NCBI RefSeq assembly: GCF_030811555.1
Contig: NZ_JAUSQZ010000001.1
Span: forward strand, 7,871,241 to 7,935,240
Direction of reading: 5' to 3'
From: Kineosporia succinea
GTDB lineage: Bacteria; Actinomycetota; Actinomycetes; Actinomycetales; Kineosporiaceae
Length of the DNA: 64,000 nucleotides
The notes beneath the pieces are model-generated. The model was not told the DNA's origin. It saw only the letters and a program-made list of their open reading frames with translations, and searched no databases. Both the position numbers and the translations under genes were made by a program. This document shows, one piece after another, positions 8,459 through 17,080 of this stretch (position 1 is its first letter; every line of letters starts with the position of its first letter).

Positions 8459-9730
8459 ATGACCGTGACGCAGCCGACGAGCCCGGCCCGGCACCGCTGG
8501 GCCGACTGGGGCCCGGTCGCCGAGTTCACCCGCGCGCAGCGCCCGGCCGGCGCGGTCGGGGTGCCCCGCCGCTCGAACGGGTTCCGCACCACGCCGCACG
8601 AGCTGACCCTGAAAGACCGCGCGGGCGCTCACCGTTACCTGATCAGCGCGCCACACCCGACGACGACCACGGCCGCCTGGCACCTGCACCTGCTCCTCGA
8701 CCAGCAGTGGCCGGTGGCGCTGCGCGAGCGCCTCGCCCCGCTCGGTGACGTGTACGTGTTCGAGCAGCTCGGCTGGCCGTACACGAGCTCGCTGCCCGCC
8801 GTGCCGGTCGGTGAGCAGGGTCGGGCGCTGATCGCCGACCACGCCGACCTGCGCCGCTGGAACGCCGCCCGCACCGCGCTCACCGAGCTGGCCGGGGAGA
8901 TCGGCGACAGCATCCGGCACGACTGGACCGAGGCCGACGCCCTGCCCGGGCGTCTGCTGCCCTGGCGCCGCCGGGCCTGGCGCGACGCCCTGGAAGCGCA
9001 CGCCGGCCGCCTGGTCGCGGCCTACGAGGAGTACCGCCCCGTGATCCCGGAGATCGAGGCCGCCCTCGACGCCACGGCCTCGGCCCTGGCCGACGTGAAG
9101 ACCCGGCTGTCGGTCGTGCACGGGTGGTACGGGCGCACCCGCTGGCAGCTGGTCCCGGCCGGTGACGAGTCGTTCCGGCTGGTGCGCCCCGACCTGGATC
9201 CGCAGGCCCCCACCCGACGGGCCGGGCTGCTCCACGACGTCCAGCACCAGGCCCGCGACCTGCGCTTCGGCCAGCTGAAAGCGGTGCTGTGGGACGAGGC
9301 CTCGGTGCGGTTGTGCGACCGGGAACTGGCCGATGCGTCGGCCGACCTGCCGCGGCCGGTGCCGCGCCCCGGTGATTCCGCCGGGCCGGAACCCTCGTGG
9401 CGCAGCGAGCAGCTCACCTCGACCGGCGATCCCCTGGTCACGCTGGTGCCGGCCACGTTCGACGGGGTCTACCGGATGCGTCTGGGCACCCCGCCCGACG
9501 AGCTCACCGACCCGGTGAGCCTGGAGGCCGACCGGCATCGCGAACGCGAACGCCAGGAGCGCGAGAAGGAGCAGGAACGGCGCTGGCGCGAGCGGGTGAA
9601 CCGGCCCGGCGGCAGCTGGCCGACCACTCCGGGCAGCGGTGACTTCGGGGCCGGGCACGGCGGTGGTGACCACGGCGGGGGCGGGTACTCCGGCGGCGGG
9701 CACAGCGGGGGGTTCGGCGGGAGCTTCTGA
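8459..9730 (+). CDS. Hypothetical protein with coiled coil and glycine-rich tail
   Basis: A 423-aa protein starting at ATG 8459 behind GACGAGGAGG. The middle is helical (residues about 150-240). A charged helix near residues 355-380 (HRERERQEREKEQERRWRER) should form a coiled coil. The last 40 residues are Gly/His/Ser rich (GHGGGDHGGGGYSGG). There is no signal peptide or membrane helix. The gene is divergent from the 536-aa protein at 6661-8271 across a 187-bp gap. I do not recognise the family; the low-complexity tail suggests a scaffold or interaction role, which is inference only. Confidence 0.7.
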   Translation: MTVTQPTSPARHRWADWGPVAEFTRAQRPAGAVGVPRRSNGFRTTPHELTLKDRAGAHRYLISAPHPTTTTAAWHLHLLLDQQWPVALRERLAPLGDVYVFEQLGWPYTSSLPAVPVGEQGRALIADHADLRRWNAARTALTELAGEIGDSIRHDWTEADALPGRLLPWRRRAWRDALEAHAGRLVAAYEEYRPVIPEIEAALDATASALADVKTRLSVVHGWYGRTRWQLVPAGDESFRLVRPDLDPQAPTRRAGLLHDVQHQARDLRFGQLKAVLWDEASVRLCDRELADASADLPRPVPRPGDSAGPEPSWRSEQLTSTGDPLVTLVPATFDGVYRMRLGTPPDELTDPVSLEADRHRERERQEREKEQERRWRERVNRPGGSWPTTPGSGDFGAGHGGGDHGGGGYSGGGHSGGFGGSF

Positions 9731-9758
9731 CCTCAGAACACCTGAGCCGCAATCCGTT

Positions 9759-10388
9759 TCAGGTGCGACGCAGCACCGAGACCACCTTGCCCAGGATGCG
9801 CGCCCCGTCACCGTCGATGTCGGCGTAGGCCGGGTTGCGCGGCTCGAGGATCACGTGACCGTCGCGGCGGCGGAACACCTTGACCGTGGCCTCGTCGTCG
9901 ATCAGGGCCGCCACGATGTCACCGTTGTACGCCTCGGGCTGCTGCTTGACCACGACGATGTCACCGTCGCAGATCGCCGCGTCGATCATCGAGTCGCCCC
10001 GCACCCGCAGCGCGAACAGGGTGCCGCGCCCGACCAGCTCACGCGGCAGGGCGAGCACCTCGTCGAAGCTCTCCTCGGCCAGGATCGGGGCGCCGGCCGC
10101 GATGTCACCGAGCACCGGCACACCCGTCGTGACCGGCTCGCGCTTCTCCTCACCGCCCAGGAACATCCGCACGTCGACCGGCCGGGTGGCCCGGCCCCGG
10201 CGCAGAAAACCGAGCCCCTCCAGCGCTTTCAGGTGCCGGCTCACGGTCGAGGTGGACGCCAGGCCGACCGCGTCGGCGATCTCGCGGGTGCTGGGCGAGT
10301 AGCCGTTGCGCAGGGCCGACGTCCGGATGACCGCGAGGATCCGGCGCTGCCGGTCGTTCAGGACGGACGTGTCCAGGTCTTCAAGCAC
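9759..10388 (-). CDS. lexA: LexA SOS repressor
   Basis: LexA represses DNA-damage genes and cleaves itself when RecA filaments form. The start GTG 10388 gives 209 aa and is supported by a -10-like CAGAAT exactly six bases upstream (leaderless layout). A winged HTH occupies residues 10-70 ([20 protein letters not shown] is the recognition region). The cleavage site is Ala98-Gly99, with Ser133 (RGDSM) and Lys170 (ATVKVF) as the catalytic dyad. The gene is alone on its strand. I see no TCGAAC-N4-GTTCGA box in its own upstream region, which is unusual. A matching box lies at the polymerase gene at 49975. The in-frame extension up to 10538 is probably not translated. Confidence 0.95.
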   Translation of the reverse strand: MLEDLDTSVLNDRQRRILAVIRTSALRNGYSPSTREIADAVGLASTSTVSRHLKALEGLGFLRRGRATRPVDVRMFLGGEEKREPVTTGVPVLGDIAAGAPILAEESFDEVLALPRELVGRGTLFALRVRGDSMIDAAICDGDIVVVKQQPEAYNGDIVAALIDDEATVKVFRRRDGHVILEPRNPAYADIDGDGARILGKVVSVLRRT

Positions 10389-10394
10389 GTCCGG

Positions 10395-10400
10395 ATTCTG
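10395..10400 (-). promoter_or_regulatory. -10 element of lexA (leaderless layout)
   Basis: CAGAAT on the minus strand ends six bases before the GTG start of lexA, so transcription would begin at or next to the start codon. No good -35 is seen. Confidence 0.4.
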
Positions 10401-10461
10401 CCAGAGGCCGGACTTGCCCCTCCGGGCGGACCGGCTGCCCGCGAGGACACCCGTGGCGCAG

Positions 10462-10474
10462 GTCACATCGTGAC
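10462..10474. repeat. Palindrome upstream of lexA
   Basis: GTCAC-ATC-GTGAC is a perfect 5-bp inverted repeat 74 bp upstream of the lexA start. It does not match the SOS box. It may bind another regulator or be chance. Confidence 0.25.
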
Positions 10475-10610
10475 GCTGGGTCGCAGGTCGGACACGCTCA
10501 CCGACCGCTCGCCGAAGAATCCCGCCCCGGGCGGGCATTGACGCGCGAGCCGCCGCGTCCGTTCCTGGTGCCCGAGGTCCGTCCCGTCACCGCAGGCCCG
10601 TTCGCCCGTT

Positions 10611-10640
10611 CGCAGGCACTCGCAGGCACTCGCAGGCAGG
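10611..10640 (+). repeat. Three 10-bp direct repeats before the phospholipase gene
   Basis: CGCAGGCACT occurs twice back to back, then CGCAGGCAGG. The last copy runs into the AGGAGAG ribosome-binding site of the phospholipase gene. Copy-number slippage would alter the 5' leader, not the protein. Confidence 0.6.
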
Positions 10641-10653
10641 AGAGCACCACGCC

Positions 10654-11442
10654 ATGAAGGCAATCCGCACCGCCGGTCTCGCCGGTTCCCTGATCGTCGT
10701 CGTTCTCGCCCTGGTCGCCCCCACCCCGGCACACGCGTCCATGGTGGACGCCGCGGTCACCTCGGTCTCCGAGGTGCCGGGCGCGAGCGTCCCCCCGGTG
10801 AGGATCACCGAACCCGGCACCTACTCCTACGAGTTCGCGGCGCGGGTACCGGCCGGCGGCCGCCTGCAACCGGTCGACGCCGACACCGGGTCCCGTTTCT
10901 CCAGCGAGGTTCTCGTCGAGAACGCGGCCGGTGACGTGGTCGGCGCCTACGACGCGCCCTACACCGTGACCGAGGACGGCGCGTTCCTGCCGACCACCTA
11001 CCGCATCGAGGGCACCTCCCTGATCCAGACGGTGACGGTGGACGCGTCGGTGAAGCTTCCCGCCTACGTGCTGTTCTCGGACTACACACCGACAGGGACC
11101 ACCCCGGCCGCCACCTCCAGGGGCGTCACGCCCCTGGCCGCCACGTTCGTGAGCGTGCCGTCGGACTACGTGTACAACCCCGACCTGGGCAGCCTGCACG
11201 ACTACTGCACGAGCTCCCCGGACTCGTTCGGCAGCGCCGACTTCCGAGGCCCGTGCGCCCGGCACGACCTGTGCTACGAGGCGCCGGGCGACCACAAGGC
11301 CGCCTGCGACTCGGCCCTCAAGAGCGACCTCGTCACGAACTGCAACTACGCCTACGGCTCGCTCAACCCGCTGCGGGGCACCTGCCAGGGCGTGGCCAAC
11401 GTGTACTACGCGGCGGTGACGGCCTTCGGCGACGACGACTGA
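10654..11442 (+). CDS. Secreted prokaryotic phospholipase A2
   Basis: A 262-aa exported enzyme of the bacterial phospholipase A2 family, which releases the sn-2 fatty acid from glycerophospholipids. A Sec signal peptide covers residues 1-28 (KAIR, a long hydrophobic stretch, then AHA). The catalytic segment is CARHDLCYE, with His204 and Asp205 and paired cysteines. Further Cys residues (189, 218, 230, 244) fit the disulfide pattern of this family. The N-terminal 150 residues form an additional beta-rich domain not present in the minimal streptomycete enzyme (about 120 aa). The ribosome-binding site AGGAGAG sits in a 10-bp repeat array. It is monocistronic and convergent with iolD. Confidence 0.85.
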   Translation: MKAIRTAGLAGSLIVVVLALVAPTPAHASMVDAAVTSVSEVPGASVPPVRITEPGTYSYEFAARVPAGGRLQPVDADTGSRFSSEVLVENAAGDVVGAYDAPYTVTEDGAFLPTTYRIEGTSLIQTVTVDASVKLPAYVLFSDYTPTGTTPAATSRGVTPLAATFVSVPSDYVYNPDLGSLHDYCTSSPDSFGSADFRGPCARHDLCYEAPGDHKAACDSALKSDLVTNCNYAYGSLNPLRGTCQGVANVYYAAVTAFGDDD

Positions 11443-11447
11443 GCCGA

Positions 11448-13376
11448 CTAGGCCCTGTCCTGGCGCAGGCGCGCCGGCGCCAGGTAGGGCTTCTGACGCC
11501 GGCGCTGCCGCAGGTACTCCTCGTAGGCCGCGGTGGTGCTGTCCAGGTCCGAGACCTCGCTGACCGGCACGTCCCACCACGACTCGCTGTCCGGCGAGGG
11601 CACGAGCGGGTCGGTCTCGACGTGGATGAGCACCGGCCCCCCGTCGGGCGGCGCCGCCTTCGCCGCCCGGATCGCCGCCGCCAGCTCCGCGGACGAGCGG
11701 GCCTCGATGACGTGCACCCCCAGACTGCGGGCGTTCGCGGCCAGATCGACCGGCAGCCGGTCACCGTCGAGACCGTGCGCGCCCCGGAACCGGTACCGCG
11801 TGCCGTAACGCTGCGAGCCCAGGCTCTGCGACAGCGAGCCGATCGAGTGGAAACCGTGGTTCTGCACCAGCACCACGACGACCTTGACCCGCTCCTGCAC
11901 GGCCGTGACGAGCTCGGTCGGCATCATCAGGTAGCCGCCGTCGCCGACCATCGCGAACACGTCCCGCGAGGGGTCGGCCAGGCGGATCCCGATCGAGGCC
12001 GGCACCTCGTAACCCATGCACGAGTAACCGTATTCGACGTGGTAGCCGCGCCGGTCGCGCACCCGCCACAGCTTGTGCAGGTCACCGGGCATCGAGCCGG
12101 CCGCGCACAGCACCACGTCCCGGGGGTCGCTCAGCTCGTTCACCAGGCCGAGCACCGTGCTCTGGGCGAGCGGCTGCTTCTCCGGCGAGACACCGGCCCT
12201 CTCGACCGAGGAGTCCCACGCCGACCACAACCGGGCCTGCTCCGCCCGGTACTCCCCCGGCACGCTCCAGCCCTCCAGCGCCGCGGTGAGAGCGGTGAGG
12301 GCCTCACGGGCGTCGGCGACCACCGCCAGCCCGGCCTGCTTGCCCGCGTCGAAGTTCGCGACGTTGACGTTGACGAACCGCACCCCCTCGGCCTGGAACG
12401 CGGTACGCGAGGCGGTGGTGAAATCGCCGTACCGGGTGCCGATCCCGATCACCACGTCGGCGTCGCGGGCGATCGCGTTCGCGGCCGTGGTGCCGGTCGA
12501 GCCGACCGCCCCCATCAGCTGCGGGTTCCCGTGCAGCAGCGAGCCCTTACCGGCCTGGGACTCCCCCACCGGGATGCCCGTCGCCGCGCAGAAGGCCTCC
12601 AGTGCGTCCTCCGCTCCGCTGTAGTGCACCCCGCCGCCGGCCACGATCATCGGCCGGTGGGCGGCGCGGACGATCGCGGCGGCCCTTTCGATGACGGACG
12701 CCTCGGCCGGCGGGCGCGCGACGTGCCAGTCCCGGTCGTGGAAGAGCTCGAGCGGCCAGTCGTGGGCCTCGGCCTGCACGTCCTGCGGCAGGGCCAGGGT
12801 GACGGCACCGGTCTGCGCCGGGTCGGTGAGCACCCGCATCGCGTTCAGCAGCGCCGAGGGCAACTGCTCGGCCCGGGTCACCCGGTCGAAATACGCCGAC
12901 AGTGGCCGGAAAGCGTCGTTCACCGTGACGTCGCCGGCCTGAAGGTGCTCCAGCTCCTGCAGCACCGGCGCCGAGCGGCGGGTCGCGAACGTGCCCGAGG
13001 GCAGCAGCAGCACCGGGATCCGGTTGATCGTGGCCAGCGCCGCGCCGGTGAGCATGTTGGTCGAGCCGGGCCCGACCGAGGCGGTGCACACCCAGGTCCG
13101 CAGCCGGTCGCTCTGTCTCGCGTAGCCGACGGCGGTGTGCACCATGGCCTGCTCGTTGCGGGCCAGAACGTAGGGCAGGCCGGGGCTCTCACCGGCCTCC
13201 AGCGCGGCCCGCTCGTGCTGCAACAGGGCCTGGCCGATCCCGGCGACGTTGCCGTGCCCGAAAATGCCCAGGCAACCGGCGAACAGCCGGCGCCGCACCC
13301 CGTCCCGCTCGGAGAACTGATGGGTGAGGAACTCGACCGTGGCCTGGGCCACCGTCAGACGCACCGTTGCGCTCAT
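11448..13376 (-). CDS. iolD: 3D-(3,5/4)-trihydroxycyclohexane-1,2-dione hydrolase
   Basis: A thiamine-diphosphate enzyme that opens the diketo-inositol ring to 5-deoxy-glucuronate in inositol breakdown. The 642 residues show the three-domain ThDP fold. The catalytic-Glu region lies near SFSERD-FGHGNVAGIGQAL, the central domain near residues 210-350, and the C-terminal ThDP/Mg site at GDGGYLMMPTEL followed by NHGF. The length matches IolD (about 640). It is the last gene of the ten-gene inositol operon and overlaps iolB by four bases (ATGA), so it is translationally coupled. Confidence 0.95.
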   Translation of the reverse strand: MSATVRLTVAQATVEFLTHQFSERDGVRRRLFAGCLGIFGHGNVAGIGQALLQHERAALEAGESPGLPYVLARNEQAMVHTAVGYARQSDRLRTWVCTASVGPGSTNMLTGAALATINRIPVLLLPSGTFATRRSAPVLQELEHLQAGDVTVNDAFRPLSAYFDRVTRAEQLPSALLNAMRVLTDPAQTGAVTLALPQDVQAEAHDWPLELFHDRDWHVARPPAEASVIERAAAIVRAAHRPMIVAGGGVHYSGAEDALEAFCAATGIPVGESQAGKGSLLHGNPQLMGAVGSTGTTAANAIARDADVVIGIGTRYGDFTTASRTAFQAEGVRFVNVNVANFDAGKQAGLAVVADAREALTALTAALEGWSVPGEYRAEQARLWSAWDSSVERAGVSPEKQPLAQSTVLGLVNELSDPRDVVLCAAGSMPGDLHKLWRVRDRRGYHVEYGYSCMGYEVPASIGIRLADPSRDVFAMVGDGGYLMMPTELVTAVQERVKVVVVLVQNHGFHSIGSLSQSLGSQRYGTRYRFRGAHGLDGDRLPVDLAANARSLGVHVIEARSSAELAAAIRAAKAAPPDGGPVLIHVETDPLVPSPDSESWWDVPVSEVSDLDSTTAAYEEYLRQRRRQKPYLAPARLRQDRA

Positions 13377-14278
13377 GATCGCACTCCCCCTCCGAAAGGC
13401 AGTCGCGGATCGGGTTCCTGCCCCGGCCAGGTGCCCCGCACCCAGCCGTGGCCCGGATCGTCACGGATCAGCCAGTCCCGCTCGTCGCCCGGCCCGGCCA
13501 TCACGTTGAGGTAGTACAGGTCGTAACCGGGCGCGGCCATGGCCGGGCCGTGCCAGCCGTGCGGCACCAGCACCACGTCACCGGTGCGCACCTCGGCGAA
13601 CACGTCGATCGGCCGCTGCGCGGTGCCGTAGACCCGCTGATAGCCCACCGGATCCGCGCCCTCGACCACCGCGCCACCCTCGACCCGCGTCTCGAAGTAG
13701 TAGATCTCCTCGAGCTCGGCCTCCTGCCCGGGCCGGTGCTCGTCGTGCTTGTGCGGCGGGTACGAACTCCAGTTCCCGGCCGGGGTGATCACCTCGCAGA
13801 CGATGATCGAATCGGCCTCCAGCACCCCGGGCACACCGAAGTTGCGCACCTCCCGGGTGCTGGCGCCCGCCCCACGGATCTCCACCGGCACACCGGTCGC
13901 CGGGTAATACGTGAAGGGCAGCTCCGCAACAGTTCTCGCCGCGCACACCGCCACCCGGGTCCCGGCGGCCCCCGAGAGCCCCAGGCGCGCACCGGAGGGC
14001 ACGTAGGCGACGTCGGTCGGGCCCACCCACACGCTCTCACGCCCGTCCAGACGCACCGTGTGCCGCTCCCCGGAAGCGGCCGCCACGTCCACCGTCACCC
14101 CACCGCTGAGCGGCACGACCACGAATTCCCAGCCGCTCCCGGGCATCTCGTGCCGCACCCCCTCGGCCAGGGTGACCACCCGCAGCCCGGTGTGCGCCCA
14201 GCCCTCGACACGATCGTCGATGAGCACGTCGCAGCCCTCACCGGCGGCCGTGCCCAGGGGGCGCTCCCAGGCGCTCAT
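13373..14278 (-). CDS. iolB: 5-deoxy-glucuronate isomerase
   Basis: IolB converts 5-deoxy-D-glucuronate to 2-deoxy-5-keto-D-gluconate. The 301-aa sequence is a bicupin with metal ligands in YPPHKHDEHR and a conserved EEIYYFE segment, followed by VPHGWHGPA. This is the characteristic IolB pattern and the length is normal. It overlaps the aldolase gene upstream and iolD downstream by four bases each. It is cytoplasmic and follows IolD in the pathway. Confidence 0.95.
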   Translation of the reverse strand: MSAWERPLGTAAGEGCDVLIDDRVEGWAHTGLRVVTLAEGVRHEMPGSGWEFVVVPLSGGVTVDVAAASGERHTVRLDGRESVWVGPTDVAYVPSGARLGLSGAAGTRVAVCAARTVAELPFTYYPATGVPVEIRGAGASTREVRNFGVPGVLEADSIIVCEVITPAGNWSSYPPHKHDEHRPGQEAELEEIYYFETRVEGGAVVEGADPVGYQRVYGTAQRPIDVFAEVRTGDVVLVPHGWHGPAMAAPGYDLYYLNVMAGPGDERDWLIRDDPGHGWVRGTWPGQEPDPRLPFGGGVRS

Positions 14279-15144
14279 CCGTGCACCAGGCCGGCCGCGA
14301 CGTCCACGGCCGCGGCGACGTCACCGTCGGGCGGGTACAGCAGCGCCCGCCCGACGACGAGCCCCCGCACCGCCGCCAGTTTCAGCGCCTCCGCCCACTG
14401 CGTGTACGTGTCCTGCGGATCACCCTGGGGATCACCGCCCAGCAGCAGCGACGGCAGTGTGGTCGACTCCATCACCCGTTCCAGCTCGGCCACGACCGGC
14501 AGCTTGAGCCAGGTGTGCGCGCTGCCGGCGCCCAGCCCGGAGGCGATGCCGATGGAGGTGATGGTGCTGTCCGGGTCGAGCAGGTTGCGGACCTTGCCGC
14601 TCGGGGCGTCGCGCACCGACAGGAACGGCTCGATCATCGCGACCAGCCCCCGGGCCGCGAGCGCGTCCACCGCGCGGGCGGTCGACTCGAGCGTGGCGAC
14701 GGTGCCCGGATCGTCGAGGCAGATGCGGGTCAGGGTCTTGCCGCCGTCCAGGCCGCGGGCGGCGATCTCGTCGGCGGTGTACCCGGTGAAGCGGTCGTCG
14801 AGCTCGAACCGGGCGCCCTGCAGCCCGCCCCGGTTCATCGAGCCGAAGACCAGCTTGCCCTCCAGGGCGCCCATGAGCAGCAGGTCGTCGAGCACGTCGG
14901 CGGTGCCGAGCACCCCGTCGACGCCGGGGCGCGACAGGGCGGTGGCCAGGCGCTCGAGCAGGTCGCGGCGACGCCCCATGGCCAGGGCGTCACCGCGCAC
15001 GCCGAGCGCGCCGCGGGCGGGGTGGTCGGCGGCCACGACGAGCAGCTGCCCGTCGGGAGGCAGCAGGTCGCGGCGGGTGCGGGAGGCCCAGGCCGACCGG
15101 ATGCGCTCGGGGTGCCGGGCGCGGATCTCGGTGAGGTCCAGCAT
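14275..15144 (-). CDS. Cgl0158-type (beta/alpha)8-barrel aldolase of the inositol cluster
   Basis: A 289-aa class I aldolase-like TIM barrel of the family named after Corynebacterium glutamicum Cgl0158, which is also in an inositol cluster. Start ATG 15144 is used because TAAGGA lies upstream at good spacing. The sequence has LVVAADHPARGALG early and the motif LVAMIEPFLS in the middle. No iolJ is present, so this enzyme probably cleaves 2-deoxy-5-keto-gluconate-6-phosphate to dihydroxyacetone phosphate and malonate semialdehyde. That is inferred from position and family, not shown. It lies 11 bp after iolC and overlaps iolB by four bases. Confidence 0.85.
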   Translation of the reverse strand: MLDLTEIRARHPERIRSAWASRTRRDLLPPDGQLLVVAADHPARGALGVRGDALAMGRRRDLLERLATALSRPGVDGVLGTADVLDDLLLMGALEGKLVFGSMNRGGLQGARFELDDRFTGYTADEIAARGLDGGKTLTRICLDDPGTVATLESTARAVDALAARGLVAMIEPFLSVRDAPSGKVRNLLDPDSTITSIGIASGLGAGSAHTWLKLPVVAELERVMESTTLPSLLLGGDPQGDPQDTYTQWAEALKLAAVRGLVVGRALLYPPDGDVAAAVDVAAGLVHG

Positions 15145-15155
15145 GTCGGAAGTCC

Positions 15156-16112
15156 TTACCTGGTGGGGTGGGTGGACAGGGCGGCCCGGACCTCGCCCTC
15201 CGTGGGCATGGCGGTGGAGCACTCCAGGCGGCCCGCGACCAGGGCCCCGGCGACGTTCGCGAACTCGACGACCCGGCGCAGGTCCCAGCCCGCGAGCAGG
15301 CCGTGCACGAGGGCGCCGCCGAACGCGTCGCCGGCGCCGAGGCCGTTGACGACCTGCACCGGGTGCGGCGGCACCTCGACGCGCTCATGAGCGGTCGCGG
15401 CCAGCACCCCCCGGGGTCCCTGCTTGACCAGCACCAGTTCGAGGCCCCGGTCGAGGAGGGCGTCGGCCGCCCGGCCGGGATCGCTCTCCCCGACCGCGAT
15501 CTCGCACTCCTCGCGGTTGCCGACGGCGACCGTCACGTTCTCCAGAGCCGCGGCGACGGCGGAGGCGGCCTGTTCCGGCGCGGCCCAGAACATCGGCCGG
15601 TAGTCGAGGTCGAGCACGGTGAGCGGGGTGCGCCCGCGGGCGGCCCAGGCCGCGTGATGGGCCGCGCGCGAGGGGTTCTGGGACAGGCCGGTGCCGGTGG
15701 CCCAGAAGACGCGGGCCTCGCGGATCTCGTCCAGGGGCAGGTCGTCGCTCTCGATGAGCAGGTCGGGTGCGGTCGGGTAGCGGTAGAACCAGAGCGGGAA
15801 GTCGTCGGGCGGGAACACCTCGCAGAAGGTGACCGGGGTGGGTGGCCCGGCGACCTCGGCGATGAACCGCGGGTCGACGCCGAGCCGCTGGGCCTCGCGC
15901 CGCACGTACCGGCCGAACGCGTCCTCGCCGGTGCGGGTGATCAGGGCGGTGCTGCGCCCGTAGCGGGCCGCGGCCACCGCGACGTTGGTGGCGCTGCCGC
16001 CGAGGAACTTCTCGAACGTGCGCACGTCTTCCAGGCCGACGCCGTGCTGCAGCGGGTAGATGTCCACCCCGGTGCGCCCGATCGCGACCAGGTCGAAGCG
16101 GTCGGAGCTCAC
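15156..16112 (-). CDS. iolC: 5-dehydro-2-deoxygluconokinase
   Basis: A PfkB-family kinase (318 aa) that phosphorylates 2-deoxy-5-keto-gluconate in inositol breakdown. The start is GTG 16112, forming a GTGA overlap with the stop of iolG. Much longer in-frame extensions exist but run through iolG. The N-terminal PfkB signature is FLGGSATNVAVAAARYG, and the C-terminal anion hole with the catalytic Asp is NGLGAGDAFGGAL. IolC is often fused to a second domain in other phyla; here it is the single-domain form, with the aldolase encoded next to it. Confidence 0.92.
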   Translation of the reverse strand: MSSDRFDLVAIGRTGVDIYPLQHGVGLEDVRTFEKFLGGSATNVAVAAARYGRSTALITRTGEDAFGRYVRREAQRLGVDPRFIAEVAGPPTPVTFCEVFPPDDFPLWFYRYPTAPDLLIESDDLPLDEIREARVFWATGTGLSQNPSRAAHHAAWAARGRTPLTVLDLDYRPMFWAAPEQAASAVAAALENVTVAVGNREECEIAVGESDPGRAADALLDRGLELVLVKQGPRGVLAATAHERVEVPPHPVQVVNGLGAGDAFGGALVHGLLAGWDLRRVVEFANVAGALVAGRLECSTAMPTEGEVRAALSTHPTR

Positions 16113-17080
16113 CGGTACAGCTCCGGACGGGGCCCGGGATCGACGCTCTCGGTCCGGCCGGAGGCGAGCGAGGCGACCCCGGCGCGGGCCGCCACCGTGG
16201 CCGCGTACCCGTCCCACGCGCTCGGGCCGCCGGGCGTGCCCTGTCCCACCGACTGCACCCAGCTGCCCAGCTCGATGCGGTACGCGTCGGCGAAGTGGGC
16301 CACGAAGTCGTCGCGCACCCGCCGCCCGTGCAGCCCGGCGACCCGGGTACTGAGGGTGGAGGCCGGCTCGAGGCTCCCGCTGCCCCTGGTGCCGACGACC
16401 TCGCAGCGCACGTCGTAGCCGTAGCCGGCGTTGACGAACACCTCGACACTGGCCATCACCCCGCGCCGGGTCCACAGCGTCGCCAGCTGCGGATCGCGAA
16501 AGCCCTGCGTCACCGGCGATTCCACCCGGATCGCGGTGAGTTCGTCGCCGAGCAGCCAGGGCACCGTGTCCAGCTCGTGCACCATCGAGCCGGTCACCAG
16601 GCTCACGTCGTCGGTGCTGGTGGTGGAGGACGCGTTGCGGTGCACGGCGTGCACCAGGCGCACCTCCCCCAGCTCGCCGTCGGCGATCGCCGCTCGCAGC
16701 GCGACGAAGCCCGGGTCGTAGCGGCGCATGAAACCGATCTGCACGAAACGTCTTCCGGCGGCGACCTCGGCGTCCACGACGCGCCGGGCGTCTTCCGCGG
16801 TCACCGCGAGCGGCTTCTCGCACAGCACCGGCTTGCCCGCCTTCACGCAGGCCACCGCCAGGTCGGCGTGCGTGAAGTCGGGTGAGGCGATGACGACCGC
16901 GTCCACCTCCGGGTCTTCGATCAGCGCCTCGGCGCTGTCGGCCGGCGGTATCCCGACTCCCGTTCTGACGGTGTCGAAGACCTGGGTGACGCGGGCGGCG
17001 GGGACGCTCGTGGTCAGGGTGCGGATGTGGTCGGCCCCCATCGCCCCGACCCCGACGACGCCGATCCGGACCTCGTTCAT
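16109..17080 (-). CDS. iolG: Inositol 2-dehydrogenase
   Basis: A Gfo/Idh/MocA oxidoreductase (323 aa) that oxidises myo-inositol to scyllo-inosose with NAD+. The Rossmann motif is GVVGVGAMGADH (residues 7-18); the conserved Lys of the EKP motif is in VLCEKPLAV. The IolG-typical GFMRRYDPGF and a catalytic HELD (MVHELDTVPWLLGDE) are present. The length is a little below B. subtilis IolG (344). It overlaps both neighbours by four bases. It is the more IolG-like of the two dehydrogenases in this operon. Confidence 0.9.
   Translation of the reverse strand: MNEVRIGVVGVGAMGADHIRTLTTSVPAARVTQVFDTVRTGVGIPPADSAEALIEDPEVDAVVIASPDFTHADLAVACVKAGKPVLCEKPLAVTAEDARRVVDAEVAAGRRFVQIGFMRRYDPGFVALRAAIADGELGEVRLVHAVHRNASSTTSTDDVSLVTGSMVHELDTVPWLLGDELTAIRVESPVTQGFRDPQLATLWTRRGVMASVEVFVNAGYGYDVRCEVVGTRGSGSLEPASTLSTRVAGLHGRRVRDDFVAHFADAYRIELGSWVQSVGQGTPGGPSAWDGYAATVAARAGVASLASGRTESVDPGPRPELYR

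Noticed and set aside
11253-13514. 753-codon plus-strand frame opposite iolD
   Set aside because: No domain pattern; the complementary strand encodes a complete IolD.
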